The translations under genes and the position numbers were made by a program. A DNA stretch of 64,000 bases, taken from positions 62,001-126,000 of the forward strand of contig DDDG01000006.1 in assembly GCA_002336245.1 (NCBI GenBank), read 5' to 3'. This document shows, one piece after another, positions 34,836 to 43,477 of the stretch. How positions within the stretch are numbered: position 1 is the first letter of the stretch; every line of letters starts with the position of its first letter. The notes beneath the pieces are model-generated. The model searched no databases. It saw only the letters and a program-made list of their open reading frames with translations, and was not told where the DNA came from. The DNA comes from Flavobacteriales bacterium UBA1986. GTDB lineage: Bacteria; Bacteroidota; Bacteroidia; Flavobacteriales_G; Salibacteraceae.

Positions 34836-36800
34836 ATGCTAAACGTTTCAAACCTAGGTGTCAATTTTCAAGGAACCGACCTTTTCCAGGGCATCACCTT
34901 CCTGGTAAACAAAAAAGATCGCATTGGTCTCGTTGGAAAAAACGGGGCCGGAAAATCCACCATTCTTAAAATCATTGCCGGCGTTCAAGTGCCTAGTGAA
35001 GGCCAGGTGGACCTTCAGGGTGAAATTGAGGTGGGCTACTTGCCTCAGGAATTCAACTACAACAGCGACCGAAGCGTACTTGATGAAACCAAAATGGCTT
35101 TCGAGAAAGTCATCCTCACCGAGCAGCGCATCGAAGCCATCAGCCTCGAAATCGGAACCCGCGAAGACTACGAGTCGGAAGCATACCAAGAACTCATCGA
35201 AGAGCTCAATCACCTCTATGAAGTCCTCAACCACCTCGACGCCGACAAATCGGACAGTAAGATTGAGCGCGTACTGAAAGGCCTCGGATTCGCAGAAAAA
35301 GACTTTGGTCGTCCCTTGCGTGAATTCAGTGGGGGTTGGCAAATGCGTGTGGAATTGGCGAAACTGATTCTAGCAAAACCAGAAGTTCTACTCCTGGATG
35401 AACCTACCAACCACCTCGACATCGAGAGCATACTTTGGCTGGAGACCTTCTTCAACGAATACGACGGTGCGCTCATCATGATTTCGCACGACAGAATGTT
35501 CTTAGACAATGTGACCAATAGAACCATCGAGATCGTTCATGGAAGAATTTACGACTACAAAGTAGCATACAGCAAGTTCCTCACACTCCGTGAAGAGCGC
35601 GTGCAGCAGCAAGAATCTGCATTCAAGAATCAGCAGTCGTACATCAAACAGCAAGAGAAGTTCATTGAGCGTTTTCGTGCCAAAGCAGCAAAAGCCAAAC
35701 AAGTTCAGAGTAAAATCAAACAGCTCGACAAAATTGAACGCGTGCAGTTCGACGACGTCGACGGTTCTGAGATAGCATTTCGTTTCCCCACTCCTCCCCG
35801 CTCTGGTGAGCTTGTTACTGAAGCCCAAGACCTCGACAAATCATACGGCGATCATCAGGTTCTGAAAAACCTAAACTTCAAAATTCTACGCGGAGAACGT
35901 GTAGCCTTTGTTGGTAAGAACGGAATGGGGAAATCTACCCTCATCAAACTCTTGGTTGGCGAAGAAGAAGGTGAAGGAATGGTTCGCCTCGGTCACAACG
36001 TTGAACTTGGTTATTACGCACAGGTTCAAGAAAACACACTAAATCCAAAACGCTCGGTTCTTCAAACATTGGAAGATGTTGCCACAGGCGATTGGAGCAA
36101 AGGCCATAGACTTCGAGCACTTCTAGGCTCCTTCCTCTTCCGCGACGAAGACATGGACAAGAAGGTGAGCGTATTGAGTGGAGGTGAAAAGTCGCGCTTG
36201 GCGCTTTCCCGAATGCTTTTGAAAGACAACAACCTCTTGATTCTGGATGAGCCCACAAACCACCTCGACCTTGCATCCAAAGATGTTCTGAAGAAAGCGC
36301 TGATGGATTATGAAGGAACCCTGATTTTGGTTTCTCACGACAGATCCTTCCTGCAAGATTTGACGGAGAGAACTTTTGAGTTTAAGGATGGGAAGATCAA
36401 AGAACACAGTGGCGACATCAACGATTTCTTGGCGCATCACCACGTAGATAACTTCCGTGCATTTGAGCTGGACCCTACAGCGAAGGTGGTTAAGACAACC
36501 AAAAAGACGGAGAAAGTTTCTGAGAACAAAGAGGATTACGCCAATAGAAAGGAACGCACAAAGAAACTCCGGTCGCTTCAGAAAGAAGTGCAGAAGCTGG
36601 AGCGCCGCATGGAGCAGATGGAAGAAGAACTCAAGCAACTCGAACTTAAAATGGCAGATCCCGAAGTGCACGCCAACGAGCCTGAGTTGAGTAAGAAGCT
36701 TTTCTTCGAACACGCAGACTTAAAACTTCGTATCGAACAAAAGCTAGGCAGCTGGGAAAAACTCAGCGAGGAAAAAGAAGAGCTAGAAGCACAAGAATAG
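34836..36800 (+). CDS. ABC-F family ATPase
   Basis: 654 aa with two ATP-binding domains and no membrane segments. Domain 1 has Walker A GKNGAGKST (about residue 35), signature SGGWQMR and LLLDEPTNHLD; domain 2 has GKNGMGKST, SGGEKSR and LILDEPTNHLD. The linker is a charged helical arm and the C-terminus a long coiled coil (about 560-650), as in Uup/YheS-type factors. ABC-F proteins act on the ribosome; the exact role is not determined by sequence. The downstream regulator gene starts immediately after its stop, so they are probably co-transcribed. Confidence 0.9.
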   Translation: MLNVSNLGVNFQGTDLFQGITFLVNKKDRIGLVGKNGAGKSTILKIIAGVQVPSEGQVDLQGEIEVGYLPQEFNYNSDRSVLDETKMAFEKVILTEQRIEAISLEIGTREDYESEAYQELIEELNHLYEVLNHLDADKSDSKIERVLKGLGFAEKDFGRPLREFSGGWQMRVELAKLILAKPEVLLLDEPTNHLDIESILWLETFFNEYDGALIMISHDRMFLDNVTNRTIEIVHGRIYDYKVAYSKFLTLREERVQQQESAFKNQQSYIKQQEKFIERFRAKAAKAKQVQSKIKQLDKIERVQFDDVDGSEIAFRFPTPPRSGELVTEAQDLDKSYGDHQVLKNLNFKILRGERVAFVGKNGMGKSTLIKLLVGEEEGEGMVRLGHNVELGYYAQVQENTLNPKRSVLQTLEDVATGDWSKGHRLRALLGSFLFRDEDMDKKVSVLSGGEKSRLALSRMLLKDNNLLILDEPTNHLDLASKDVLKKALMDYEGTLILVSHDRSFLQDLTERTFEFKDGKIKEHSGDINDFLAHHHVDNFRAFELDPTAKVVKTTKKTEKVSENKEDYANRKERTKKLRSLQKEVQKLERRMEQMEEELKQLELKMADPEVHANEPELSKKLFFEHADLKLRIEQKLGSWEKLSEEKEELEAQE

Positions 36801-37733
36801 ATGGTTAAAGCGAGCTTTCTCAACAATCCAGTAATCATCGTTGATAGCCGTGAAATAGACCTAAGAACGCTCGAGTCCCAAATATCGGACATGGGTTTCA
36901 CCAACATCCTATGCTACACAAAGGCTGAGGAATGTCTCACTTTCTTGCGAGGAAAAAAGACCCGAGCAGCAATGGCGATTGTGGACATTGCGCTTCCAGA
37001 TGAAAGTGCTGTGGACTTGGCCGACAAGCTGATGAACCACTACCGGCTGCCCTTCGTGTTCAGCTCACGGATGGAGGATGCGAATGAGCTCAAAAAGGTA
37101 CACGACACCATTCCCTTCGGAATCATCACCAAACCAAGCGACCAGGCTTTGATGGAATTCTCCATTGAATCGGCCTTTACACTTATTGAGTTGCGTCGGC
37201 TTCTGACCATTAAAAACGAAGACCTCGGTAGAGCGAATCGCATTGTGGCAAAGCAGAAGTCGGACTTGATTGAAAGCATTGAAAGCGCCCGCGACATCCA
37301 CAATGCCATCTTGCCCAAACCTGAGGGTTTTCGTCATCATGTGAGCGAATTTTTCATCATGAATCACCCCAAGTCGGTGATTGGAGGAGACTTCTTCTGG
37401 CATTACGAAATTGATTCCTACAACATCCTATTCGCACTTGTCGATTGCACTGGTCATGCAATTTCTGGAAGTTTGATCAGCATTCTGGCCAACGACAACC
37501 TCAATCGAATCGTGTGCGATTTTGAAGTCACAGAACCCGCCGACATCTATTGGTTAATCGACCGACAGATGTTGGAGACCAATAAATCGGAATCGAACAG
37601 TTTGGAAGCTGCGCCAGGTATGGAGATTCTGCTCTGCAACCTCGACCTTAAAAAACGAAGACTTAGGTTTTCGGGAGCACGCAGACCGGTCTACCTCATT
37701 CGCGATTCAAAATTGGAAATCCACATAGGCTAA
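36801..37733 (+). CDS. REC-SpoIIE phosphatase regulator, N-terminal part (frame stopped by TAA)
   Basis: 310 aa as read. The N-terminal receiver-like domain (about residues 8-120) has a putative phospho-acceptor Asp in AIVDIALPD, a Ser in VFSSRMED and the conserved Lys in ITKPSD. A coiled linker leads to a PP2C/SpoIIE phosphatase domain with VIGGDFFW and LVDCTGHAISG. The frame ends at a TAA (37731-37733) in the middle of that domain, but continues in the same frame to 38027 with the remaining SpoIIE motifs. Such proteins usually act on anti-anti-sigma or partner-switch proteins. No gap separates it from the ABC-F stop. Confidence 0.75.
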   Translation: MVKASFLNNPVIIVDSREIDLRTLESQISDMGFTNILCYTKAEECLTFLRGKKTRAAMAIVDIALPDESAVDLADKLMNHYRLPFVFSSRMEDANELKKVHDTIPFGIITKPSDQALMEFSIESAFTLIELRRLLTIKNEDLGRANRIVAKQKSDLIESIESARDIHNAILPKPEGFRHHVSEFFIMNHPKSVIGGDFFWHYEIDSYNILFALVDCTGHAISGSLISILANDNLNRIVCDFEVTEPADIYWLIDRQMLETNKSESNSLEAAPGMEILLCNLDLKKRRLRFSGARRPVYLIRDSKLEIHIG

Positions 37734-38027
37734 CACGCTCCCGTGGGATTGTATGCTGCGGAAAAGAAGAATTTTGGCAAGAACTCACTTGACTTGCAAG
37801 AAGGCGACCGCATCATCTTATTCTCCGATGGCTATACCGATCAAATTGGAGGAGAAGACATTAAGAAATTGAAGTCCTCTGGTTTGCAGAAATTCATTCA
37901 AGAATCCCTTCACTTAAGTGTTTCTGAGCAAGGTGCATATCTAGAAAATAAGTTCAAGAAGTACAAGGGACAACATCAACAAATGGACGATACCTTACTG
38001 GTAATCATTGAATTCAAAAATGTTTAG
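37734..38027 (+). pseudogene. C-terminal remainder of the REC-SpoIIE phosphatase after the in-frame stop
   Basis: Same reading frame as the preceding gene, starting at the codon right after the TAA. It contains the missing end of the phosphatase: HAPVGLY, the DRIILFSDGYTDQIGG strand with its metal-binding Asp, and the final MDDTLLVIIEF motif. The frame could restart at a GTG at 37743 (94 aa) but such a fragment would not fold into an enzyme alone. Most likely one 408-codon gene interrupted by a nonsense change; a sequencing error or stop-codon readthrough are the alternatives. Confidence 0.75.
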
Positions 38028-38079
38028 TTCATCCATTGAACTTTGTTCTTCCCCTCTTGTTTCTTGACAAAGAACAGAA

Positions 38080-38550
38080 ATGAGTTTAAAAATCGGAGAT
38101 TCCATATCCAGCTTTTCCCTTCTCGACGAACAAGAAGTAGAGCGTGAGTTTAAGGCTCCATTTGAAAAGAAGATTGTTTTCTTTTTCTACCCAAAAGACA
38201 ATACTCCAGGTTGTACTCGTGAAGCTTGTGCATTTAGTGACGCCTTCGAGGATTTCAGCAAGAGCGGAGTAGACATCTATGGAATCAGCAACGATTCTGC
38301 GGCTTCACATCGAGGATTTAAGATGAGTAACAATCTCCCCTACCCCTTGCTGTCAGACCCAAAAGGAAGGGTCAGAGAAAAATTTGGCGTTAAAAAGGAC
38401 CTGTTTGGATTGCTTCCAGGCCGGGTGACATACATCGTAGATGAGAACGGAATTGTTCAGCACATCTACAAATCTCATCTTAACATGGACGGACACATCA
38501 AGGAATCACTTGATGCGATTGACCGTATCAACTCAAGCCAGAAAGTTTAG
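38080..38550 (+). CDS. bcp: Thioredoxin-dependent peroxiredoxin (BCP family)
   Basis: 156 aa, AhpC/TSA fold of the bacterioferritin-comigratory-protein type. The peroxidatic Cys is in DNTPGCTREACAF (about residue 46) with a second Cys five residues later acting as resolving residue. Reduces hydroperoxides. No signal peptide, so cytoplasmic. The end overlaps convergent dapA by 23 bp. Confidence 0.93.
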   Translation: MSLKIGDSISSFSLLDEQEVEREFKAPFEKKIVFFFYPKDNTPGCTREACAFSDAFEDFSKSGVDIYGISNDSAASHRGFKMSNNLPYPLLSDPKGRVREKFGVKKDLFGLLPGRVTYIVDENGIVQHIYKSHLNMDGHIKESLDAIDRINSSQKV

Positions 38551-39415
38551 TTGTTTCACGAGCAATCTTCTTTCTCAGCGACTCTGAAATAGGTGCCAAG
38601 GGAGGTCGCATTTCCAATCTTCCGATTCCTATTTCTGAAAGCGCAGCTTTGATTCCCCCGGGATTTCCTTCAGCGAAGAGAAAATCGATGAGCGCGTTCA
38701 TTTCAAAATATTTCTTGCGAGCCAGAATGTAATCCCCATCGAAGGTGTCGCGGATCATATCTGAGAAGAGTCGTGGAAAAGCGTTGGCAATCACAGAGAT
38801 CACTCCGTCGCCACCAACAGACATATGAGGTACTGCAAGCGCATCATCGCCCGACAGAACTAAGAAGCTCTTCGGACTGTTCTTCACCACTTTGGCCACT
38901 TGTTCTAAATCACCTGCAGCTTCTTTGGTTGCAATGATGTTATGGAAATCCTTGGCCAAAGAAACCGTCGTTTCCCAATGCATGTTCGAAGCTGTTCTTC
39001 CAGGAACATTGTACATGATGATTGGAACCGGACTTGCCTCCGAAATCATTCGGTAGTGGTTATAGATACCGCTTTGTGTGGGCTTGTTGTAATAGGGACT
39101 CACCGACAAAATAGCGTCTACGCCTTTGAAGTTAAAATCGCCGAAACCGTCGATGAGGGCGGCGGTATTGTTTCCACCATGTCCCAATACAATTGGCAGT
39201 CGACCGTCGTTGATTTCCTTTACAAATTCAAGTTGCTGATTCTTCTCCTCTTTGTTGAGTGTCACCGACTCTCCTGTGGTGCCTTGAACCACCAAAAATT
39301 CGACGCCACCTGCGATGAGATGCTGAATGAGCTTTTCGAGGGCTTTGTAATCAATCTTGAGAGCGTTATCGAAAGGTGTGACGATGGCGACTCCAGTTCC
39401 TTGAAATTTTTTCAT
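38528..39415 (-). CDS. dapA: 4-hydroxy-tetrahydrodipicolinate synthase
   Basis: First committed enzyme of lysine/diaminopimelate synthesis, joining pyruvate and aspartate semialdehyde. 295 aa TIM barrel with GTTGES (about residues 45-50), the Tyr in IMYNVPGRT (about 135) and the Schiff-base Lys in ATKEAAGD (about 163). Its start overlaps the DUF6913 stop by 4 bp, so ligA, DUF6913 and dapA form an operon. Tail overlaps bcp by 23 bp. Confidence 0.96.
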   Translation of the reverse strand: MKKFQGTGVAIVTPFDNALKIDYKALEKLIQHLIAGGVEFLVVQGTTGESVTLNKEEKNQQLEFVKEINDGRLPIVLGHGGNNTAALIDGFGDFNFKGVDAILSVSPYYNKPTQSGIYNHYRMISEASPVPIIMYNVPGRTASNMHWETTVSLAKDFHNIIATKEAAGDLEQVAKVVKNSPKSFLVLSGDDALAVPHMSVGGDGVISVIANAFPRLFSDMIRDTFDGDYILARKKYFEMNALIDFLFAEGNPGGIKAALSEIGIGRLEMRPPLAPISESLRKKIARETTKLSGLS

Positions 39416-39951
39416 TTCTTGAAGATGTTCAAGTATTCAGTAATGTGCTTGATCAGCTGATGAACGCCGTCTCCTTCGGTCAATTCGATCATGAAATCTA
39501 AGTCTTCAATTTTATCCTTGCGCTTCAATCCAACTTTAAACTCAGCATTCGATGCCGCGCGCACAAAAGTAAGTGGAAAGCTATCGCCTAAGTTCAGGTC
39601 GAATAGAATGCCGTGGCCTTTGCGCAGCAGACGCAACAATGTAGGTGCGCTGGGCTGGTAGAGGTAGTTGACGTCTTTCTTGGTGAAGTAATGTCGATGC
39701 TCATCGCCGATTAGGTTTTCGGCCAGCTCCTTCTTCGCCGTGAAACCAACTAGATCTACGTCTAGACCAATTTCCAAGAGATGCTTCAGAAGACTTTCTC
39801 CGGCCTCGAACTCATTGCGATCGTCGAGGTCACAGAGGATGAGTGCCGATTTGGCCGCTTCTAAAGCATGAGGAACCGAATTTCTCCGCAAGCTCTTGCG
39901 CTTCCTGTTCAGAAAGTAATCCCCTACCCGACGCCTCAATTTCTCCATCAT
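39412..39951 (-). CDS. DUF6913 family protein
   Basis: 179 aa; an alpha/beta protein with a basic helical N-terminus and VDLVGFTAKKEL / GILFDLNLGDSFPLTFVRAASNAEFKVGL stretches. In Flavobacteria an uncharacterised protein of this kind (I recall DUF6913) sits between ligA and dapA, as here. Overlaps both neighbours by 4 bp (ATGA type), indicating translational coupling. Function unknown. Confidence 0.7.
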   Translation of the reverse strand: MMEKLRRRVGDYFLNRKRKSLRRNSVPHALEAAKSALILCDLDDRNEFEAGESLLKHLLEIGLDVDLVGFTAKKELAENLIGDEHRHYFTKKDVNYLYQPSAPTLLRLLRKGHGILFDLNLGDSFPLTFVRAASNAEFKVGLKRKDKIEDLDFMIELTEGDGVHQLIKHITEYLNIFKK

Positions 39952-41957
39952 GAGATCATCTCTTTAAAGTCTTGTTCCGATTTTATTTCCACTCCTAAAT
40001 CTTCGGCCTTCTGCAACTTCGAAGGTCCCATATTATCGCCAGCCAGAATGAAGCTCGTCTTTTTACTGATGGAACTCACATTCTTACCGCCGTGCTGTTC
40101 GATTAAATTCTTGAGTTCTGTTCTGCTAAAATCCTCAAACACACCCGACACAACAATACTTAAGCCTGCGAGCTTTTCGCTTGCTCCCTCTTGCTCTAAA
40201 ATCTCCATTTGCAGTCCGGCCGCTTGAAGTCGCTGCACCAAAGTTCTATTCTCTTCTTTCGAGAAATACTGGACCAAGCTCTGCGCAATGCGTTCCCCAA
40301 TTTCGTCGACCTCCACTAAGTCTTCCAGTTCGGCCGCTTGAATCGCCGCCATATTCTTGTAGTGTTTGGCTAATTTCTTGGCAACCGTCTCACCCACGAA
40401 GCGAATGCCCAATCCGTAGAGTACTTTTTCAAAAGGAACCTGCTTAGAAGCTTCAATGCCTGCCAGCAAGTTGTTCACCGACTTTTCGGCCATGCGCTCT
40501 AACGAGATGATTTGCTCATAGGTCAAGTCGTAGAGATCGGCCACGTTTTGAATCAATCCTTCGGAATACAGTTGGTCGATGGTCTCCTCGCCCATGCCAT
40601 CGATGTTGAGCGCTTTGCGGCTTATGTAATGCTCCATTCGGCCTTTTACCTGCGGCGGACAAGCTTCTAAGTTCGGACAGTAATGTTGAGCCTCACCTTC
40701 TTCACGAACCAATTCAGTTTCACATTCTTGGCAATGTGTGATGAACTCAATCATTTCTTCATTTCCAGTTCGTGCATCTTCGTCGAAGCCTACGACCTTC
40801 GGAATGATCTCTCCTCCTTTTTCCACGAAGACTTGATCACCTCTTTTGATTCCAAGAAGTTCGATTTGATCGGCGTTGTGCAAGGAAGCGCGCTTTACCG
40901 TTGTTCCGCCCAGCTGTACTGCTTCTAAATTGGCGACTGGCGTGATGGCTCCAGTGCGACCTACTTGGTAAGCCACGGAGTTTAGAGTAGTGCTCACCCG
41001 CTCCGTCTTGAACTTATAGGCGATTGCCCAGCGCGGTGATTTTGCCGTGAAGCCCAGTTCTTCTTGCGTTCGGTAGCTGTTTACTTTGATCACAACTCCA
41101 TCGATTTCGAAAGGAAGCTCTTTGCGTGCTTCAGCCCAGTAGTGTACAAAGTCCATGATTCCCTCAATGTCTTTGGCCGCTTGGATGTATCGCTTCTCGA
41201 CAGAAGGAGTTTTTATTCCCCAAGAATTGGCGGCTTGCACACTTTCGAAGTGACCTCCAGCAGCAAAGCCATCAGCATAAACGCCATAGAGTAAACAATC
41301 GAGGCTTCGACTGGCTACCACAGCTGAGTCTTGCATTTTAAGTGTTCCTGAAGCAGTGTTTCTAGGATTGGCGAACAGAGCCTCTCCTGCTTCTTCACGC
41401 TCCTCATTCAATTTCTGGAAACCTTTGAGCGGGAAAAAGATCTCCCCTCTAATTTCCAATTTCTCTGGAAAGTTCCCATTTAGTTTAAGCGGAATGCTTT
41501 TGATGGTGCGCACATTGGCGCTCACGTCTTCACCGGTGCTTCCATCGCCACGCGTTACAGCTCTTTTGAAACTTCCATTCTCGTATTGAATGCCGATGGC
41601 AACTCCGTCGTATTTGAGTTCGCAGACGTAATCGATTTCATCGTCGGTGAGTTTGCGGTTGCGGCTTTCCCAGTCGATCAGCTCCTCCTCCGAATAGGTA
41701 TTGCCAAGCGAGAGCATAGGAATTGCGTGCGCTACCTTCTCGAATTTGTTTGTGATATCTCCTCCAACTCGTTTTGTTGGTGAGTTCGCATCTAAGAACT
41801 GCGGGAATTGCTCTTCCAAGCCTTGCAATTCTTTCAGAAGTTGATCGAAGTCGTAGTCGCTGATGCTCGGGCTACTTAAGACGTAATAGCGATGGTTGTG
41901 GGCATTCAAGTCTGCTGAGAGTTCTTCTATCCGGACTTTCGCTTCCTCCTCGGTCAT
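39948..41957 (-). CDS. ligA: NAD-dependent DNA ligase
   Basis: Seals nicks in replication and repair. 669 aa. The adenylation Lys lies in CELKYDGVAI (about residue 116), the OB fold follows, a Cys4 zinc finger (CQEC ... YCPNLEAC) spans about 405-430, then the HhH repeats (GIRFVGETVAKKLAKHY) and a C-terminal BRCT domain (GLSIVVSGVFEDFSR). First gene of the ligA-DUF6913-dapA operon; a TAACTTTA box (7 of 8; minus strand 41963-41970) is 5 nt upstream. Confidence 0.97.
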   Translation of the reverse strand: MTEEEAKVRIEELSADLNAHNHRYYVLSSPSISDYDFDQLLKELQGLEEQFPQFLDANSPTKRVGGDITNKFEKVAHAIPMLSLGNTYSEEELIDWESRNRKLTDDEIDYVCELKYDGVAIGIQYENGSFKRAVTRGDGSTGEDVSANVRTIKSIPLKLNGNFPEKLEIRGEIFFPLKGFQKLNEEREEAGEALFANPRNTASGTLKMQDSAVVASRSLDCLLYGVYADGFAAGGHFESVQAANSWGIKTPSVEKRYIQAAKDIEGIMDFVHYWAEARKELPFEIDGVVIKVNSYRTQEELGFTAKSPRWAIAYKFKTERVSTTLNSVAYQVGRTGAITPVANLEAVQLGGTTVKRASLHNADQIELLGIKRGDQVFVEKGGEIIPKVVGFDEDARTGNEEMIEFITHCQECETELVREEGEAQHYCPNLEACPPQVKGRMEHYISRKALNIDGMGEETIDQLYSEGLIQNVADLYDLTYEQIISLERMAEKSVNNLLAGIEASKQVPFEKVLYGLGIRFVGETVAKKLAKHYKNMAAIQAAELEDLVEVDEIGERIAQSLVQYFSKEENRTLVQRLQAAGLQMEILEQEGASEKLAGLSIVVSGVFEDFSRTELKNLIEQHGGKNVSSISKKTSFILAGDNMGPSKLQKAEDLGVEIKSEQDFKEMIS

Positions 41958-42066
41958 GGCGATAAAGTTAGAAAGATGTGTGGCCGCAGCAAGGTCATTT
42001 TTCGCTGCGTTCGAGGCTTTTTACACAGAATTTTGTTCTGCGCTCGAGAAGCTTTAAATTGCCTTC

Positions 42067-42396
42067 ATGAAATTCAATTTGGCTCGCATTACGCGCTTGC
42101 TGCTATTCATGACAGTCACCTTTGGCCTCTACGCCTACCTTCAAGTTGATGGCGAGGTTCCCATTCACTTCGATGCTGAGGGCGAGCCCGACGAGAGTGC
42201 TCCGAAAATGGTTTTGCTCGTCATTCCATTTGCCATAACCATTGTGTACGTCTTTCGACAAAACATGGCTCGAGACAAAAAACTCGTTGAGACCCAAGGA
42301 GCTTTTAGGAAAAACAAGAAAGCCATTGAGTTGGTGAACCTCACTTTAGTTCTTTTGGGCTTTGGAATTCTGTGGTTCATTTACCAACAGAAGTAA
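42067..42396 (+). CDS. Small membrane protein with DUF1648-like motif
   Basis: 109 aa with three hydrophobic segments (about residues 8-25, 47-62, 90-106). The loop VPIHFDAEGEPDES resembles the DUF1648 signature (IPxHFNxxGEPD). Function unknown. It lies alone between the ligA operon and a repeat-rich stretch. Confidence 0.65.
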   Translation: MKFNLARITRLLLFMTVTFGLYAYLQVDGEVPIHFDAEGEPDESAPKMVLLVIPFAITIVYVFRQNMARDKKLVETQGAFRKNKKAIELVNLTLVLLGFGILWFIYQQK

Positions 42397-42414
42397 AGGA
42401 GTTTGTCTGGTGAC

Positions 42415-42514
42415 GGGTTACCTTCCTACGCTGCGCTTCGGGCGGGCAGGCAGGTTTCGGGTTACCCTCCTACGCTGCGCTTCGGGCGGGCAGGCAGGCA
42501 GGCAGGCAGGTTAC
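42415..42514. repeat. 44-bp tandem duplication with variable CAGG count
   Basis: A unit beginning GGGTTACC and containing CTACGCTGCGCTTCGGGCGG occurs at 42415 and again at 42459. The first copy ends in two CAGG units, the second in five (42491-42510), followed by GGTTAC. The difference in CAGG number suggests slippage. Confidence 0.8.
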
Positions 42515-42519
42515 AAATT

Positions 42520-42607
42520 TCCACATTCTCATATTTCCACATTGCCACATTCTCATATTTCCACATTCTCACATTTCCACATTGCCACATTGCCACATTC
42601 TCACACT
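42520..42607. repeat. Octamer tandem array (11 units of 8 nt)
   Basis: Eleven consecutive 8-nt units of the form tccacatt, ctcatatt, gccacatt or ctcacatt in exact 8-nt register. It is non-coding and follows the GGTTACAAATT boundary also seen at 43409. Confidence 0.85.
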
Positions 42608-42617
42608 TGTCCGAATG

Positions 42618-42644
42618 ATCCGCCGGCTGGCGGAGAAGGCGGAT
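42618..42644. repeat. Inverted-repeat element (ATCCGCC ... GGCGGAT)
   Basis: ATCCGCC (42618-42624) and GGCGGAT (42638-42644) form a perfect 7-bp inverted repeat; a competing stem CCGCC/GGCGG with a GGCT loop sits inside (42620-42633). No T-run follows, so it is more like a REP element than a terminator. Confidence 0.5.
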
Positions 42645-42723
42645 TGCCACATCTCAACACTGAACACTTCCTGAAGCTTGCTGTTTATTCGGCATGATCC
42701 AATTCGAAGCCATTCCAGGAGCC

Positions 42724-43182
42724 ATGCAGCTCAAAACCATTCAAGATTTTCCTGCCACTCGTGCTGAATTGTGGGACTTCATTTCTCGTCCAGAGAACTT
42801 GAAGAAAATCACACCTGAAGCGATGGGCTTTGAGATCAAGACCAAAATTGAGCAAGACAAAGCTTACGCAGGGCAAATCATAGCCTATTACGTAAAGCCT
42901 TTTCCAGGAATCAAAACCGACTGGATCACCGAAATCACCCAAGTCACAGAAGGAGAGTTTTTCATCGACGAACAAAAGCTTGGTCCGTATGCAATGTGGC
43001 ACCACGAACATCGCCTCATCGACATTGAAGGTGGAATACGCATGATGGACATCATCACCTACCGCGCACCATTCGGGATTCTAGGTAAGATGGTAGAGCC
43101 TCTCATCATCCGCTCTAAACTGAGGGGCATCTTTGAATACCGAGAAGAAAAGCTGACAGAGATTTTTGGAACACTGAGGTAG
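42724..43182 (+). CDS. SRPBCC family (START-like) protein
   Basis: 152 aa from the ATG at 42724. SRPBCC fold with the usual opening LKTIQDFPATRAELWDFISRPENLKKITP and the C-terminal APFGILGKMVEPLIIRSKL helix. These are ligand-binding cyclase/dehydrase-like proteins of unknown role. An in-frame ATG 30 bp upstream (42694) would add ten residues beyond the usual family start, and a TTTATTCG box sits just before it. Confidence 0.8.
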   Translation: MQLKTIQDFPATRAELWDFISRPENLKKITPEAMGFEIKTKIEQDKAYAGQIIAYYVKPFPGIKTDWITEITQVTEGEFFIDEQKLGPYAMWHHEHRLIDIEGGIRMMDIITYRAPFGILGKMVEPLIIRSKLRGIFEYREEKLTEIFGTLR

Positions 43183-43214
43183 TCCTTGGTTTTTGGTTCT
43201 GGGTTTTAGGCTTC

Positions 43215-43234
43215 GCCCTTCGATGAACTCAGGG
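43215..43234. repeat. REP-like element, copy 1
   Basis: The 20-nt sequence here is the exact reverse complement of 48681-48700 (core CTGAGTTCATCGAAG). It belongs to a dispersed family whose variants also occur at 48299-48318, 48362-48376 and 48740-48754. Confidence 0.7.
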
Positions 43235-43284
43235 TGCTCAGCCTGACTTTAGTTGTATTCCAAGAATACCGCAATACCAAATTC

Positions 43285-43372
43285 TCTCATTTTCAAATTT
43301 CCCCATCTCAACATTTTCACATCCCCACATTTTCATTTCTCCTTCACTCTAACACTCCTTCACTCAACCACT
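43285..43372. repeat. Octamer tandem array, degenerate (11 units)
   Basis: Units of 8 nt such as tctcattt, tcaaattt, tcacatcc, ccacattt, ccttcact, caaccact run in register for 88 bp. Same composition and period as 42520-42607. Confidence 0.75.
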
Positions 43373-43419
43373 CGAGTAAATGGATACGGGCCAGGGATTT
43401 GGGTTTTAGGTTACCAATT

Positions 43420-43467
43420 TCCACATTCCCTCATTTTCAAATTTTCACATCTCCCCTCTTTCACTAT
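43420..43467. repeat. Octamer tandem array abutting the DUF4105 gene (6 units)
   Basis: Six units (tccacatt, ccctcatt, ttcaaatt, ttcacatc, tcccctct, ttcactat) immediately upstream of the next gene. The left flank GGTTACCAATTTCCACATT (43409-43427) matches 42509-42527 at 18 of 19 positions. The last unit contributes to the -7-like box TATCATTG (43465-43472). Confidence 0.75.
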
Positions 43468-43477
43468 CATTGCCCCA

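Noticed and set aside
36123..36713. Long minus-strand ORF (196 codons) opposite the ABC-F gene
   Set aside because: It lies wholly antisense to a conserved ATPase, has no recognisable domain and no promoter box; it is a codon-bias shadow.
42520..42607. Possible CRISPR array
   Set aside because: Units are 8 nt without spacers and no cas genes occur in the window.
43253..43477. 75-residue N-terminal extension of the DUF4105 protein
   Set aside because: It is a translation of the octamer repeats; the signal-like segment starts at the GTG at 43478.
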